Positions 21,143 through 33,277 of a stretch of 64,000 nt of DNA are shown one piece after another. A program made the translations under genes and the position numbers. This DNA is from Silurus meridionalis (Eukaryota; Chordata; Actinopteri; Siluriformes; Siluridae). Each line of letters begins with the position of its first letter. The stretch's first letter is position 1. The notes under the pieces are model-generated. The model did not search any database and had not been told where the DNA came from. It saw nothing but the letters and a program-made list of their open reading frames with translations. The DNA is taken from assembly GCF_014805685.1 (NCBI RefSeq), contig NC_060885.1, forward strand, positions 25,367,632 to 25,431,631, in the 5' to 3' direction.

Positions 21143-24100
21143 CTTCTTCTTCTTCTTCTTCTTTCGGCTGCTCCCATTAGGGGTCGCCACAGCGGATCAT
21201 CCGTCTCCATACCACCCTGTCCTCTACATCTGCCTCTTTCACACCAACTACACCAACTGCATGTCTTCCCTCACCACATCCATGAACCTCCTCCTTGGCC
21301 TTCCTCTTTTCCTCCTACCTGCTGGCTCCATCTTTAACATTCTTCTACCAATATAATTCATGTCCCTTCTCTGCACATGTCCAAACCATCTCAATCTCGC
21401 CACCCTCACCTTGTCGCCAAAACATCCTACATGTGCTGTCCCTCTAATAAACTCATTTCTAATCTTGTCCATCCTCGTCACTCCCAACGAAAACCTTAAC
21501 ATCTTCAGCTCTGCTACCTCCAGCTCTGCCTCCTGCCTTTTACTCGATTCCACTGTCTCTAATCCATACAACATCGCAGGTCTCACCACAGTCCTATAAA
21601 CTTTCCCTTTCATTCTTGCAGATACCCTACTATCACAAATCACTCCTGTCACTCTTCTCCACCCACTCCACCCTGCCTGCACTCTTTTCTTTACTTCTCT
21701 AACACACTCTCCATTACTTTGCACTGTTGACCCCAGGTACCTGAACTCCTCCACCTTCTCCACCTCTTCTCCTGCAACCGCATTACTCCACTGCCCTCCC
21801 TCTTATTCACACACATGTACTCTGTCTTACTCCTACTGACTTTCATTCCCCTTCTCTCCAGCGCATATCTCCACCTCTCCAGGCTCTTCTCAACCTGCTC
21901 TACTCTCACCACAAATCACAATATCATCTGCAAACATCATAGTCCAGGAGACTCCTGTCTGACCTCGTCCGTCAACCTGTCCATCACCACTGCAAACAGG
22001 AAAGGGCTCAGGGCCGATCCTTGATGCAGTCCAACCTTCACTCTGAACCAGTCTGTCGTACCTACTGCACACTTCACTGCCGTCACACTGTCCTCATACA
22101 TGTCCTGCACCACCCTTACATACTTCTCTGACACACCTGACTTCCTCATACAATACCACAACTCCTCTCTTGGCACTCTGTCGACGCTTTCTAAATCCAC
22201 AAATACACAATGCAATTCCTTCTGTCCTTCTCTATACTTCTCCATCAACATCCTCAAAGCAAATAAGGCATCTGTGGTGCTCTTCCTCGGCATGAAACCA
22301 TACTGTTGCTCACAGATGGTCACCTCTTCTCTCAGCCTGGCTTCCACTACTCTTTCCCATAACTTCATGGTGTGACTGATCAACTTAATTCCCCTGTAGT
22401 TACTGCAGGTCTGCACATCTCCTTATGCTTAAAGATCGGTACCAGCACACTCCTTCTCCATTCCTCAGGCATCCTCTCCTTCCAGAATCCTGTTAAACAA
22501 TCTGGTTAAAAACTCCACTGCCATCTCTCCTAAACATCTCCACGCCTACCGGTATGTCATCTGGTCCAACCGACTTTCCATTCTTCATCCTCTTAATCGC
22601 TGCTCTCACTTCCTCCTTACTAATCCTATCTACATCCTGCTTCACCAACTCCACATCCTCCAACCTTCTCTCTCTGTGATTTTCCTCATTCATCAGCTGC
22701 TCAAAATACTCCTCCACCTTCTCAACACACTCTCCTCACTAGTCAACACATTTCCTCTCCATCCTTTATTGCTCTAACTTGCAGTACATCCTTCCCAGCT
22801 CGGTCCCTCTGCCTGGCCAATCGGTATAACTCCTTTTCTCCTTCCTTAGTGTCCAACCTCTTATACAGCTCCTCATATGCCTTTTCCTTGGCTTTCGCCA
22901 CATCCCTTTTACCTGCTGCCGCATCTCCTTGTACTCCTGCCTACTTTTCTCATCACTCTGTCGATCCCACTTCTGTTTTGCCAACCTCTTTCCCTAATGC
23001 TCTCCTGCACTTCCTCATTCCACCACCACGTCTCCTTGTCTTGCTTTCTATTTCCAGATGTCACACCAAGTACTTTTCTAGCTGCCTCCCTCATCACTCC
23101 TGCAGTAGTTCCCCAATCATCCGGCACCTCTTCACCACCACCGAGCCCCTGTCTGACCTCTTCCCTGAACCTCACACTACACTCTTCCTCCTTCAGCTTC
23201 CACCATCTTATTCTTCTTTCAATCCTTACATTCCTCCTCTTCTTCTTCGCCTCCAAAACCATCCTACAGACCACCATCCGATGCTGTCTAGCTACACTGT
23301 CCCCGCCAACACCTTACAGTCTCCAATCTCCTTCAGGTTGCATCTCCTGCATAGCACATAGTCCACCTGTGTGCACCTTCCTCCACTCTTATACGTCACC
23401 CTATGATCCTCCTTCTTCTTAAAATACGTGTTCACCACTGCCATTTCCATCCTTTTAGCAAAATCTACCACCATCTGCCCTTCCACATTCCTCTCCTTAA
23501 AACCATACCTACCCATCACCTCCTCATCACCTCTGTTCCTTCACCTACATGCCCATTAAAGTCTGCCCCAATCACCAATCGTTCTTTCCTAGGTACACCA
23601 TCTACCACGTCATCTAATTCACTCCAGAATCTTTCCTTTTCCTCCATCTCACAGCCAACTTGTGGAGCATAGGCACTGATGACATTTATCATCATCCTTC
23701 AACTTCCACCTTCACGATCATCACCCTATCAGAAACTCTCTTCACCTCCACTACACTCTTACTGTACTCTTCCTTCAGAATCACCCCTACACCATTTCTC
23801 TTCCCATCCACACCATGATAAAACAGTTTAAATCCACCTCCAATGTTCCTGGCCTTACTCCCTTTCCACTTGGTCTCCTGAACACACAGCATATCTACCT
23901 TTCTCCTCTCCATCATATCAGCTATCTCTCCCTTTACCCGTCATAGTACCAACATTTAAAGTACCAACCCGAACCTCTACTCTCCTACACTGCTCCTTTT
24001 CCTGCCGTCTCTGTAGACGTCTTCCTCCTCTCCTTCTCCTCCTTCGGCCAACAGTAGCCCAATTTCCACCGGTACCCTGTCGGCTAATGATACCTGTGGC

Positions 24101-24277
24101 GGTCGTTGTTAACCCGGGCCTCGACCGATCCGGTATGAAATTCTCCTTTGTGATCCGCATATTTGATTTGGCACATGTTTTCGCTGGATGCCCTTCCTAA
24201 CGCAACCCTCCCCATTTACCCGGGCTTGGGACCGGCACTAAGAGTGCACTGGCTTGTGCCCCCCTAATGGCTGGGTT
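21143..24277 (-). mobile_element. RTE-clade LINE, full length, frameshifted
   Basis: About 3.1 kb between perfect 17-bp target duplications, so it is a complete insertion. It reads on the minus strand from 24277 to 21143 and ends in a short GAA-type repeat (21143-21161), as RTE elements end in a simple repeat rather than poly(A). Order: endonuclease, then reverse transcriptase, then a C-terminal region. The length, single coding region and C-terminal block VEEFRYLGSTV are RTE-like, perhaps Expander. It inserted into a small inverted repeat. Confidence 0.92.
21248..24160 (-). pseudogene. RTE LINE polyprotein (endonuclease and reverse transcriptase)
   Basis: Drives target-primed reverse transcription. 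On the minus strand: an N-terminal basic piece (24160-23918); APE-type endonuclease (23916-23692, MLCVQETKWKG with the catalytic Glu, and GVGVILKEEYS); more endonuclease and linker (23519-22909); reverse transcriptase (about 22984-21890) with YRGIKLISHTMKLWERV, GLHQGSALSPFLFAVVMDRL and the catalytic FADDIV; then the C-terminal region (21763-21248) with VEEFRYLGSTV and RLRWFGHVQRR. Consecutive pieces are in different phases, so at least six frameshifts are present. Some may be sequencing errors, but the number argues for an inactive copy. Confidence 0.92.
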
Positions 24278-24294
24278 ATGTAATTTTAAACCAT
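24278..24294. repeat. RTE LINE target-site duplication (5' side)
   Basis: Second copy of ATGTAATTTTAAACCAT. Confidence 0.93.
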
Positions 24295-24395
24295 ACCAGG
24301 ACACAAAGGTACACTGCAAAAGATTACTGTAAAAAAGACCAAATTCCGACAGTAACATGCTGTTTTTCCAATAAAACGGTAAGATAATGCATAAG

Positions 24396-24760
24396 ACAAT
24401 TCATTTCAATTTGTATAGCGCTTTTAACAATGAACATTGTCTCAAAGCAGCTTTACACAGATAATGTGGTGATAAAAATTAATAAGATGTTCTTTATAAG
24501 TGTGTTCACTGATCAGCAAGCCGGTGGCGACTGTGGCAAGGAAAAACTCCCCGAAATGGCTTAAGGAAGAAATCTTGAGAGGAACCAGACTCAAGAGGGA
24601 ACCCATCCTCATCTGGATTGCACCGAATGTCCATTTATTACAGATAAACAATGTTTTGGGGTACAGTGATGGTGATCAGAAGCAAACTGTAGTGTAGCAG
24701 ACTGTTGACATTAACTACAGTTCAACTTCATCCTCAAAGCTCCAGTTCTTACTCTGTAAT
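24396..24760 (+). repeat. interspersed repeat common in otophysan fish
   Basis: Begins near TTTGTATAGCGCTTTTAACA and includes CTCAAAGCAGCTTTACA and GAGAGGAACCAGACTCAAGA, strings I recognise from many otophysan genomic sequences. No convincing coding content; class uncertain. It lies in family R sequence. Confidence 0.65.
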
Positions 24761-25474
24761 TTCATGGAACCGCCCAAGGCTGAAAAGAAACCATCCCCAG
24801 CTGCACAGAGTGGCCTCCAATGCATTCTGAGTAATTTTGCTGCTTTTGAAAAAGTATAAACAGTGTTAGATTTGGCTGTATTTGGTTGAGCAGTAGTATG
24901 GGTGGCTCACCAATGTATTAGATTCCTCTAACACATAAAATAAGTAAGCTTGACCAGAGTTCTTGTGGGGAGAAGAATTTATTGAAGGTAGCAGTGTAGT
25001 GGGTCTTCAACAGCAATGTCAGCTTGTTATTCTTCTAAATATCCTCACCCAAGGTCTGTCTGTGAGACAGGCCTTTATACAAGAGTACAGAACTTAGGGT
25101 GCTCAATACACAAAACTGAATGTCCTTTGTGTGTGTCGTCTGGCCCACACCAATCTCCTCTATGGGCAGACACAGTGTACTGTAAATGTATTTGATTAAT
25201 CATAAACAATCTTTTTCAGCAGTATAGAGTATATTGTGAATTAACAGCATTCAGAGTCGACACAAATCACACCCTACACCCTCATTCAATATTACATTAG
25301 TTTACTATTATAGGCCACTTGACAGTGAATGAAAACAAATGAGTGAATTTAGACACTGATGAACATTGCTGTTGACAAGCAGAACCACTGAAGGACAAAA
25401 CAAGAAACAAAACTACAAGTCATCTACAGCCAGAGCCTTCATCATGAGTTAGTCTAATTCACTGTTCTCACTCA
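24755..25474 (+). repeat. dispersed repeat family R, interrupted copy
   Basis: TGCATTCTGAGTAAT, TGAATTAACAGC, ACACCCTCATTCAAT and AACAAGAAACAAAACTACAA all recur in the same order at 27215-27455. It is interrupted at 24864-25218 by a solo LTR. Part also recurs inverted near 37080-37230. Confidence 0.75.
24864..25218 (-). mobile_element. solo LTR of a second LTR-element family
   Basis: 355 bp interrupting a family R repeat that is continuous at 27250. On the minus strand it begins TGAAAAAG and ends TCTAACA. It contains TATAAAGGCCTG (a TATA box), AATAAA some 110 bp downstream (a poly(A) signal), and a TG...CA outline. Flanks are ACAG (24860-24863) and GCAG (25219-25222), a 4-bp duplication with one change. 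A solo LTR left by LTR-LTR recombination is the best reading; no internal region is present. Confidence 0.65.
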
Positions 25475-27022
25475 CACTGTTAAAAAGTTTTCCGTTAAAA
25501 AACAGTAAAGAACTGCCAGCACAGTTGCCAGCAACTTACTGTAAAATTACCAGTGTCTTAGTGTAGGTTAAAAATGCAGTTATTTTCTGTTTATTAAAAA
25601 ACAGTAAAGAACTGGCAGCATGGTTGCCAGCAACTTACTGTAAAATTACCAGTGTCTTAGTAATGGTGAAATTTACAGTTGGCTACTGTTTTTGCAAATA
25701 CAACATAACACTGTTTATACATTAAAGTATATTTCTGAAAATATAATTAGCAGTTTTTTAAACCTTGTGATTTAAGAAATTGCCCCAGTTTAACTACAAA
25801 ACACCACATTACTACCATGTATAAATGTACTCTTTAACAGAAGTATATCAGCTTTAGAGAGTTGTTTCAAAACATCTCTTCTTTATTAAATTGTCTTAGA
25901 ATAAAACCTAAATAACATTAAAGAAAATAACACAGATTCTTATTTACAGAACATTTTATAAAATAAAAACAATGGTCAACCAAAAGCCCAAAGCTTATTA
26001 TATGCATGGAAATACATCTAAATGTAAAAAAACATTTACTCTGGTAAGAAAGACAAAGTGAATGACAGAAAACACCCAAGTATATACAGTATTTTTGAGT
26101 GAATATGCATGTGTGTGTTGTGAGTGTGTGTATGCGATGTTTGTGTGTGTCTGTGGTGTGTATTACTTTTATAAAGTCCCACTTAAAATCTATTAATTTT
26201 TTAAATAGACTGGAGACATGTCCGCTTTGATACTCCTACAGCCTTGTGCTCTTTTCCGGATTTATCCCGATTAACCGCCTGAAAAACAAATGTGTGTTTC
26301 GAACTAGTGTGGAGGGGAAATGATTACTCACAGAGAACATATAGCAAAGTATATTCTTGTATAAAGAACAGTTTTCATTCCGGAAAGAGAACAAGCATCA
26401 GCACACAGATCTTTTGGGCAAAAAGTAAAACACAATAACACCGATATATAAGGGTTTTTTTTCTAACGCTGGAGGCTTCACGAATTTCAGAAAAGCAGCG
26501 GAAAACACCAGTCATTTTAGTGTGATACAAAGACAATGTGATTTCAGTGCAATGGAGTTTGAAAAATTAACTTTACAGAAGGATTATCACATATTTTGCG
26601 GAATGAAACTCACCCGGTAATTGGGAATAATGCAACTCGAGTCTGAAATCCAGCTGCACAACACAGTGATGCATTTGGCGTATTAATCACTGAAAATGAG
26701 CAAATAGAAGATCGATTAACTTCCAAAATCCACCATACATGTTAGCTGCCATAGCAAATGTAATGAATTTTGTCGCGCAAACAAAAGGGAACTCACCTGT
26801 TAGTGTTATGAAGACAGATAAAAGTCCCCACGTGCTCACTGCAGTTTACAAAAATACTGTATAGTAATGTTTTATTTTCTCTGAGTAATAAATACAGCAA
26901 AATGCCGTTATATTGTCTACATCATTTTACAACAGCAATAAAACAGTAATGTACTGCTTTTGAACATAACATTATTATACTGTTGAAATTCTGCCGTAAA
27001 TGAACAGCAATTTCTAACAGTG
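25475..27022. mobile_element. non-autonomous element with CACTGTTA/TAACAGTG ends
   Basis: CACTGTTAA at 25475 and TAACAGTG at 27015-27022 are inverted. Both ends carry ACTGTAAA-type motifs. Near the left end a unit of about 99 bp is repeated twice (ACAGTAAAGAACTG begins at 25502 and again at 25601). No transposase frame found. A flanking duplication could not be confirmed, so the boundaries are inferred from the ends only. Confidence 0.5.
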
Positions 27023-27117
27023 CAATATTCAATCTCTTATTGAACGTATGATATGTTAATATACTTAAATTGCACTACTGATAATACAGCAATTAATTGT
27101 GAAATAGTCCTAAATGC

Positions 27118-27765
27118 ACCACATTGTAAAACTGCTGTAAAAAAAAAACAGCCACATTCTGACAATAACATACTGTTTTTTCATTAAAACAAATGAAAAA
27201 TCACTATACAACAGTGCATTCTGAGTAATCTAATAGCTTTCGGGAAAGTATAAACAGTATACTGTGAATTAACAGCGTTCAGAAATGATATTTAGAGACT
27301 GTCAGAAATCACACCATACACCCTCATTCAATGTTCCCTACATTAGTTTACTAGTATAGTCCACTTGACAGAGTAAATGAAAAACAAATGAGTGAATTCA
27401 GACACTCACTGGAGGAAAGAACAAGAAACAAAACTACAAGTGACATAAAGCCATAGCCTTAGACTAAATCAACTGAATCAAAACAGAGGATGAATAAACG
27501 ACTCCAAGCATTACCAGCATTACTTTTTACAGTTGTACTTTATTTCTGTTCTATATCTACAAAACATTTTTTAAAATTAACAGAGGTTTATATTTGATTG
27601 AAAATGTTTCGTTTGACCACACCATTTTGTAGATCAGTGGTTGCTTCAGTTGGGCTTGTGACTCTTTTTTTTTTTTTTGTTTTGTTTTTTTTTTAGCAGT
27701 AGTTCTTTCTCTGTATGTTGTTTATAAAGCACATCTTATATAACAGGAAAGGCCAAGATTGGTTG
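27118..27765 (+). repeat. dispersed repeat family R, uninterrupted copy
   Basis: Parallel to 24755-25474 but without the solo LTR: ACAGTGCATTCTGAGTAAT, TGTGAATTAACAGC, ACACCCTCATTCAAT and GAACAAGAAACAAAACTACA. No open frame. Confidence 0.75.
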
Positions 27766-27881
27766 TACCGTATTTTCTGGACTATAAGCCACTACTTTTT
27801 TCCCACGTGTTGAAGCCCATGGCTTAAACAACTAATTTATGGATTTTTCCTGGGTCACAAGGAACCCCGTAACATTAGACC

Positions 27882-27885
27882 AATG
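27882..27885. repeat. ERV copy 2 target-site duplication, left
   Basis: AATG, repeated exactly at 34846-34849. It differs from copy 1 (ATCC), so the two proviruses integrated independently rather than arising by segmental duplication. Confidence 0.9.
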
Positions 27886-29450
27886 TGTAAGGCGGGGAAC
27901 CACCCACTGGTCCAACGACGGTTTCCAGAGGCGTGGCGAAGGATTCTCGCGCGTTCTAATCTTTCCTTTCACATTAGATAATAAGATTTGGATTAATGTA
28001 TTATTCCATTTTTGTTATTGACCTTTTATCTGACTCCATTTAGATAAAACAATAAATATTTGCATAGGTTGTTATTTTACTAATAGTATAATTTTGATGG
28101 ATGTTTGTTTAGTTATTCTGATTAAGCTCTGGCATTACACTCGTTCATTCGGTTCACACAGTCGCACAAGATCCTAGTATGGGCCCTATAATTAATATAC
28201 TGGTCAACGGTCATAAGCGAATCAGTATTGGTCGCTGCCAGAGGTTGGACTATACGCTTAAGCGGCCGCTCTCTGCGTGCTCAACTTTAAACATACTTTA
28301 TTTAGTCCCCTTAGAGGTGACACTTAATTATTACAATAATTATTTCTAACCACAGATAATGAATAGAATAATATTGAAATAATCAGAGGTTGAGGCTGAC
28401 CCTATTTAGAGTGATTAGAAATGTTACTCTAAACGGAAATACATATTGTTAGCCTCCACGCTTCTAAGTACACTTAAACTAACGCCAAGTGCTAGTCGTA
28501 TCTCTAAAATCCTCAGTTGATGTATTATTTACTATCTAACTGGGATTTAGGCCGATCCTAGCCTGATTTCCAGTCCTTACGGTAACTGCGGATGCAACGT
28601 TATTACTTGCAGTGTCAACATTTACCGAGCAACACAGAATAAAATCAAACATAACAATTTATTAACCAGGTAAGAAAATCACAATTCAAAGCCAATTTAT
28701 AGTTCAATTAAAATATAACATAAATACAAACCAATAGTATTTACATTTAAACAGGAAATATAAAACCTTTCATACCTGGTACGAGACTACACACAGTAAT
28801 CGTAAGGGATATCTGTTTACAGATTCCCTGAATTGTTGGTCAGTTCTCCTTAAATACCCAGATAGAGTAAGCATTATGTAAACATTATTTAGTCATGGAA
28901 GTTTGCATTGATTGGTTCTTACAGACCTGTGGGAGGCACCTCGCCTGTATACATCTGTAGTGGGCACGCCTTGTATAGAGTTATGTTTTCTTTAACTTTA
29001 TTAAAACCTTTTTATTATTTGTTCTATTGCTGTGGGAATGGGACCTGTGTACCAGTCGCGATAAACCTTTGTAAAGAAATGAAACATGAACATTTTCTGT
29101 CGTTATTTACATGTGATATGACCTTTCTTACACATAATCATCCGTGTGCTGTAGAATGTTCTGTGTTGAGGATGTAACAGGAAAAGGAGGGGAAGAGGGT
29201 CAGACACTTGTCTGCAGATCCACCATTTGTATGGAGATGTGGTGGTCAAGACCAAGGGTAGCTCTCCGGGAGCCTACTGTATTCCAGGAAATGTTCTGGT
29301 TCTCGAAAGGGGGTTGCGGGTCGTTAGTCCCCTGCCGTGAGTCCTGGAGGAAAACGTGTTAGGGCCCACATCCTGGCCCACACCCCTCTCGGGCATCCAT
29401 GCTGTGTTCTCGGGGCCGACCTTTTGGTCAGGATCAAGCAAAGTCTTACA
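27886..29450 (-). repeat. 3' LTR of ERV copy 2
   Basis: 1565 bp, near-identical to the other three LTRs. It shares with its own 5' LTR the variants TTTGATTTTATTC and AGTAAATAATACATC, which distinguish copy 2 from copy 1. Confidence 0.95.
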
Positions 29451-29522
29451 GTTTCCCACTTGGCCCCGTGGTAATTTGAATAGGGTACCTGCGGGGTCAG
29501 ACAAAGCAATTTATTTATTTAT

Positions 29523-31712
29523 TTATTTATTTTTTAGAGTCTTTGGAACACGGGTATCTGCAGTGGGCTGAGGGCAAGGGCAGCGTGTGTGGATTCTTGT
29601 GTAGATCGTATGAGGTGTCTGAAGTAACAGCACTGGAGCATGGTGAAGGTGAAGATCAGGGCACTGCCAATGGCACATCCCCGGAACATCCAGTCCCACC
29701 AGGTGTAGGTGTACTGTGCTGACCGAGTGGATGAACTGGATAAAAGTTGTGCCGTCTTCGTGCCAGGTTGGTTTCAACCTGTGCTTGGTTTAGGTGGTAT
29801 TCAGTTTGCAGGATCAGTCTTTGTGTCAGGTCCATCGCGTCAACCACAGCTTGGGTGCCTTGCTCATAGAAAGTGTCATCCCACCATGGTGAGGTCTCTG
29901 TGTCCAGTGGCATTCTTCCTAAAATGTTGACTTGGCCCATTGAAAGTCCTCTGTCACTTCCAAACAGAACGAGTGATTAGCAGAGCAGGTCAGTCCTCCG
30001 TAGGTAAAGGAATTCATTTCACTGACAACGCACCACTGTGTGTGAGACACCTGGACAACATCAGAATAACCATGCAGTGACTGAACATTAATAAGTTTGG
30101 TGTTGTTGGGAGAGAAAGGTTGCAAAGTGTTACATGTACAGATAACATAATTGTGTGTTTCATGGCAACATGTGCGACTGGTAAACAAGGTCTCAGTACC
30201 CTTTTGTGTCATGTATCCAGTGAGGTGATCCCATTTAATTACCTGATCCTTCACTACCACGCCAATCGAGCGTATGGTAGTGGAATTTGGAAAACCTGAT
30301 CTGGGTGTATCAAAGGAAAACTGACGAAAAATCCAATACATCCATTACATTCATTTCCTGTAAACATCATTATGGTGGATAGTAACTCAGAATATCTTAC
30401 ATTTTCATTTTTCCTGATTCATACCACCTATGTAGATCTAAGATGTCTATGAGGTCATTCAAAACATGTCTAGGCGTTTTGTACAGGCGAAGATCTAGGA
30501 TTTCTTGTCTAGCAGCAGTGAATAGATCTTGTGCATATGTCCTACAGGCTAAGTCACGCTCAATGGTACGGGTTTGATTGAATAATGTGTGGCTGATCGC
30601 AGAAGCGCCTGCGCTCGGATCGAACCGCTTTTATGATATTTTCATTGCTATTTGTGATATGTTGAAAACCAGTGGCCACCTGGTTCGCAAACCATGTTGA
30701 GAATTGTGATTGTTTGGTAATTTTGTAGTTGTTAGCAATGGAATTAACTGAGTCAAGAGACCTGCTATGTTTCCGAGCAGGTCTCGCTTTTGAGCGTGCA
30801 GGTGAGATTTGCACGCAAGTCTGTTTTGTAGTCATAAATTAAATCATCGATTCGTGACTGTAGCCATGCATAGGTCTTATCATTGTAATCACAGTGATTG
30901 ATATAAGCAGATAGGATGTTGGAAATATTGTATGATACATGTGTCATCACTAGATTCACATCATGAAATAATGTCTTGTTAATATTCCTTTAATCAGTCC
31001 ACCAGGAGGAATAGGATATAGTTTTGGACATTCCTTTGGTTTGCTATATCCACAAGTGGTTAAATTAAAACAATGTTTCATTATCCATGAGCAATTCTGT
31101 GGCCCGGTGTAATTATCTGGGTCATTGACACATTTTCCCATAATACATGCCTTCTCTCCGGCTAGTCCAGACAAAGGCTTCAGGTTGATTGTTATGAGGT
31201 ACATATGAAGTTATATCAAATTTATATTCGGTATAACTCATATGCGTAGTGTTGATTGTTTCAGTGTGTGTACACCTATATATTGCGGGTTCTAAATTTT
31301 TGGTTAAATAACAGATTTTAGGATCTAATCCATTGTTGATTTTTTCATAGAAAGTGCGCATACTCCCAATTTTTGCTCCTGGTTCTGCTTTAAGTTGATA
31401 CCAGGCCATTATGTTGTGAAAAGATGTGCGTGCGGTGTGTCACCTGAAATGTTTACTATAGGGAGATGGTCGGAGCCTACTTTACAGCAAATTTTAGTTG
31501 CGCAATTTGGTTCCGGTACTACTCCGGGAGGCCACGTGACTAGTTCTCTGGTTGAAAGTGTACTGAAAAATGTGGATGACCTCTTAGTGTATTTCCATAC
31601 CCATCTCCCACATTCCAGTGTGTGTGTGAGTGAAACCCTTTGACCCAGCTTGATGCAAGTGGGTCCAGAAACTTTCCTCTCGTCCGGTCTCCATGGAATT
31701 GCTGCAGTCAAC
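29523..31712 (-). pseudogene. ERV envelope glycoprotein gene, copy 2 (frameshifted)
   Basis: Same env family as copy 1. Pieces on the minus strand: 31711-31409, 31409-31122, 31204-30956, 30959-30765, 30835-30560, 30341-29919, 29940-29656 and 29777-29523. The region around the cleavage site differs from copy 1 by several small changes and the four-residue furin motif is altered (near 30795-30815). The splice acceptor before the frame is kept (ends at 31713). It has more phase changes than copy 1; at least one difference near 31340 is a one-base change in an A run. The gene is not functional as written. Confidence 0.87.
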
Positions 31713-31744
31713 CTAGGAGATGAAACAGAGAGAAACTTTAATAA

Positions 31745-32850
31745 TTATTGATTAGCAGAACCTTTGAAGATTTTGCACTGGGACATGTGGTACCATTTCA
31801 ACTTCCCCTTGACACTTATGGCCACACAGCTATTGCATAAAGCTTTTATCTCATGTGGTCCATGCCATCTGGGTGTGAATGGACCCTGTTTTATAAACAC
31901 CCGAATCATGATCATGTCACCCTCGGTAAATTTGATCTCAGAAGTTGGGTTAAATTGTGCATCATTCATTAGGTCAGACTGTTGCTGTTTTAAGGTGGTT
32001 TGTGTTTGTAACACTGCCAGTCTTTGTTGTAATTGTGTTAGTACAGTCTGTTGTTTTGCAAGCACAAGGGGTCCCAGATCTGCTGGGGTGATTTCTGGGT
32101 CTATGGGTAGTTTCATGACTCTGCCTGTCATGAGTTCAAACGGGCTGATGCCTGTGGCTTTGGATGGGGTTGCTCGAAGACTGTCAGAACTGTTGGCAGT
32201 GCATCAGTCCACCTGTTTTGATGTTGCATTATTTGTTTGGAGATGCTTTCTTTTATCGAACGATTTGCCCGTTCCACCATACCTGAGCTTTGCGGCCTGT
32301 ATGGAACGTGAAATCTTTGTTTGATATGTAGCATTTCACATATGTGTTTCATTATCTGACCTGTGAAGTGTGTTCCTTGGTCAGACTCGATCTGAGTTGG
32401 TGTTCCCCAGATTGGCAGGATTTGATTTGCCATTACTCGTGCCACGGTGCGTGCGCTGTTGTCGCGAGTTGGAATTGCGTCTACCCATTTAGAGAATTTA
32501 TCAATTATGACGAGACAATAGCGATATCCCCTTGGCAGTGGGTAATGGACCAATAAAATCTAGCTGTAAGAATTCCCATGGTCCTTTGGGTGGTTCTGGG
32601 CGACACAAGTTTGTACGTCCAGTTCTACCCTGGTTGATGGTGGCACATATGAGACATGTGTCGCACCATCTCTCAATGTCTGATGCCATTTTGGCCACCA
32701 GAAGTTTTTCTGTATCAGCTGTTGTGTTTTGGGAGCTGATACATGCATAATCATGGTATAATTTAATCACTGGTTTCTGGAGGGCCTCTGAATGATGTAT
32801 TTCCCATCTCTGAGTTTATATTTTGATTTTGTTTCCAGTTTATGGCCCGT
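31745..32850 (-). pseudogene. ERV integrase (3' end of pol), copy 2
   Basis: Minus-strand remnant: zinc-binding region and start of core (32770-32501), core (32553-32128) and C-terminal domain (32131-31745). The first core acidic residue is Asp here (LDFIGPLP, codon 32558-32560), unlike copy 1. ESDQGTHF and SSGMVERANRS are kept, so all three acidic residues are visible. Phase breaks occur near 32690 and near 32180, in the same regions as in copy 1, with an additional small deletion near 32745. No gag, protease or reverse transcriptase precedes it. Confidence 0.88.
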
Positions 32851-33147
32851 GGCAAAATACCAGGATACGTTTTAATTATTGCTCTATGTGAGATTTAGTC
32901 CCTATTCTTTTAACAGAACAAGGGTGTTTTTTAGCTTTAACGTGGCTGTTTCTATGAGTTCCTCCTCTATACTGCTTCTATAATGTCCCTGAGAATCCAT
33001 GTTTCCTCTAAATTCTTATGCCCCACCGGATTTCTACGGTCTCCGGTCTAACAATGGGCATACCGGCCCGTTCTAATTTATGTGTCTATATTGGGTGTGC
33101 AAAACTTTCCCTCAACACTTCTAATAGGCAAAAAGGAACGAACTTAC

Positions 33148-33188
33148 CATAGCAGCTGTAGGCAGAGAAGGAGAAGATCAAACCTCAT
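33148..33188 (-). CDS. env leader exon with splice donor (copy 2)
   Basis: Same 41-nt leucine-rich exon as copy 1, from an ATG at 33188 to a GTAAGT donor at 33147. Conservation of start, length and donor in both copies supports a genuine spliced env leader. Confidence 0.68.
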
Positions 33189-33255
33189 ATCTTCTGTGGG
33201 AATCCAAACTGAGTAGTCGCGTCGGAAAGATGTCACTCGCCTGTGCAGGTAGAGA

Positions 33256-33273
33256 GATCACGCCGGGTCACCA
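33256..33273 (-). promoter_or_regulatory. primer binding site, tRNA-Trp type (copy 2)
   Basis: Reads TGGTGACCCGGCGTGATC on the minus strand, four bases from the LTR. It fits the tRNA-Trp 3' end less well than copy 1, but the first nine bases match. Confidence 0.7.
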
Positions 33274-33277
33274 ACTT

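Noticed and set aside
22849..23422. Long plus-strand frames over the RTE LINE
   Set aside because: Opposite-strand shadows of the endonuclease and reverse-transcriptase region, low complexity Ser/Pro/Leu.
25475..27022. CRISPR-like array or satellite from the 99-bp repeat
   Set aside because: Only two units, no spacers; eukaryotic transposon subterminal repeat is the simpler reading.
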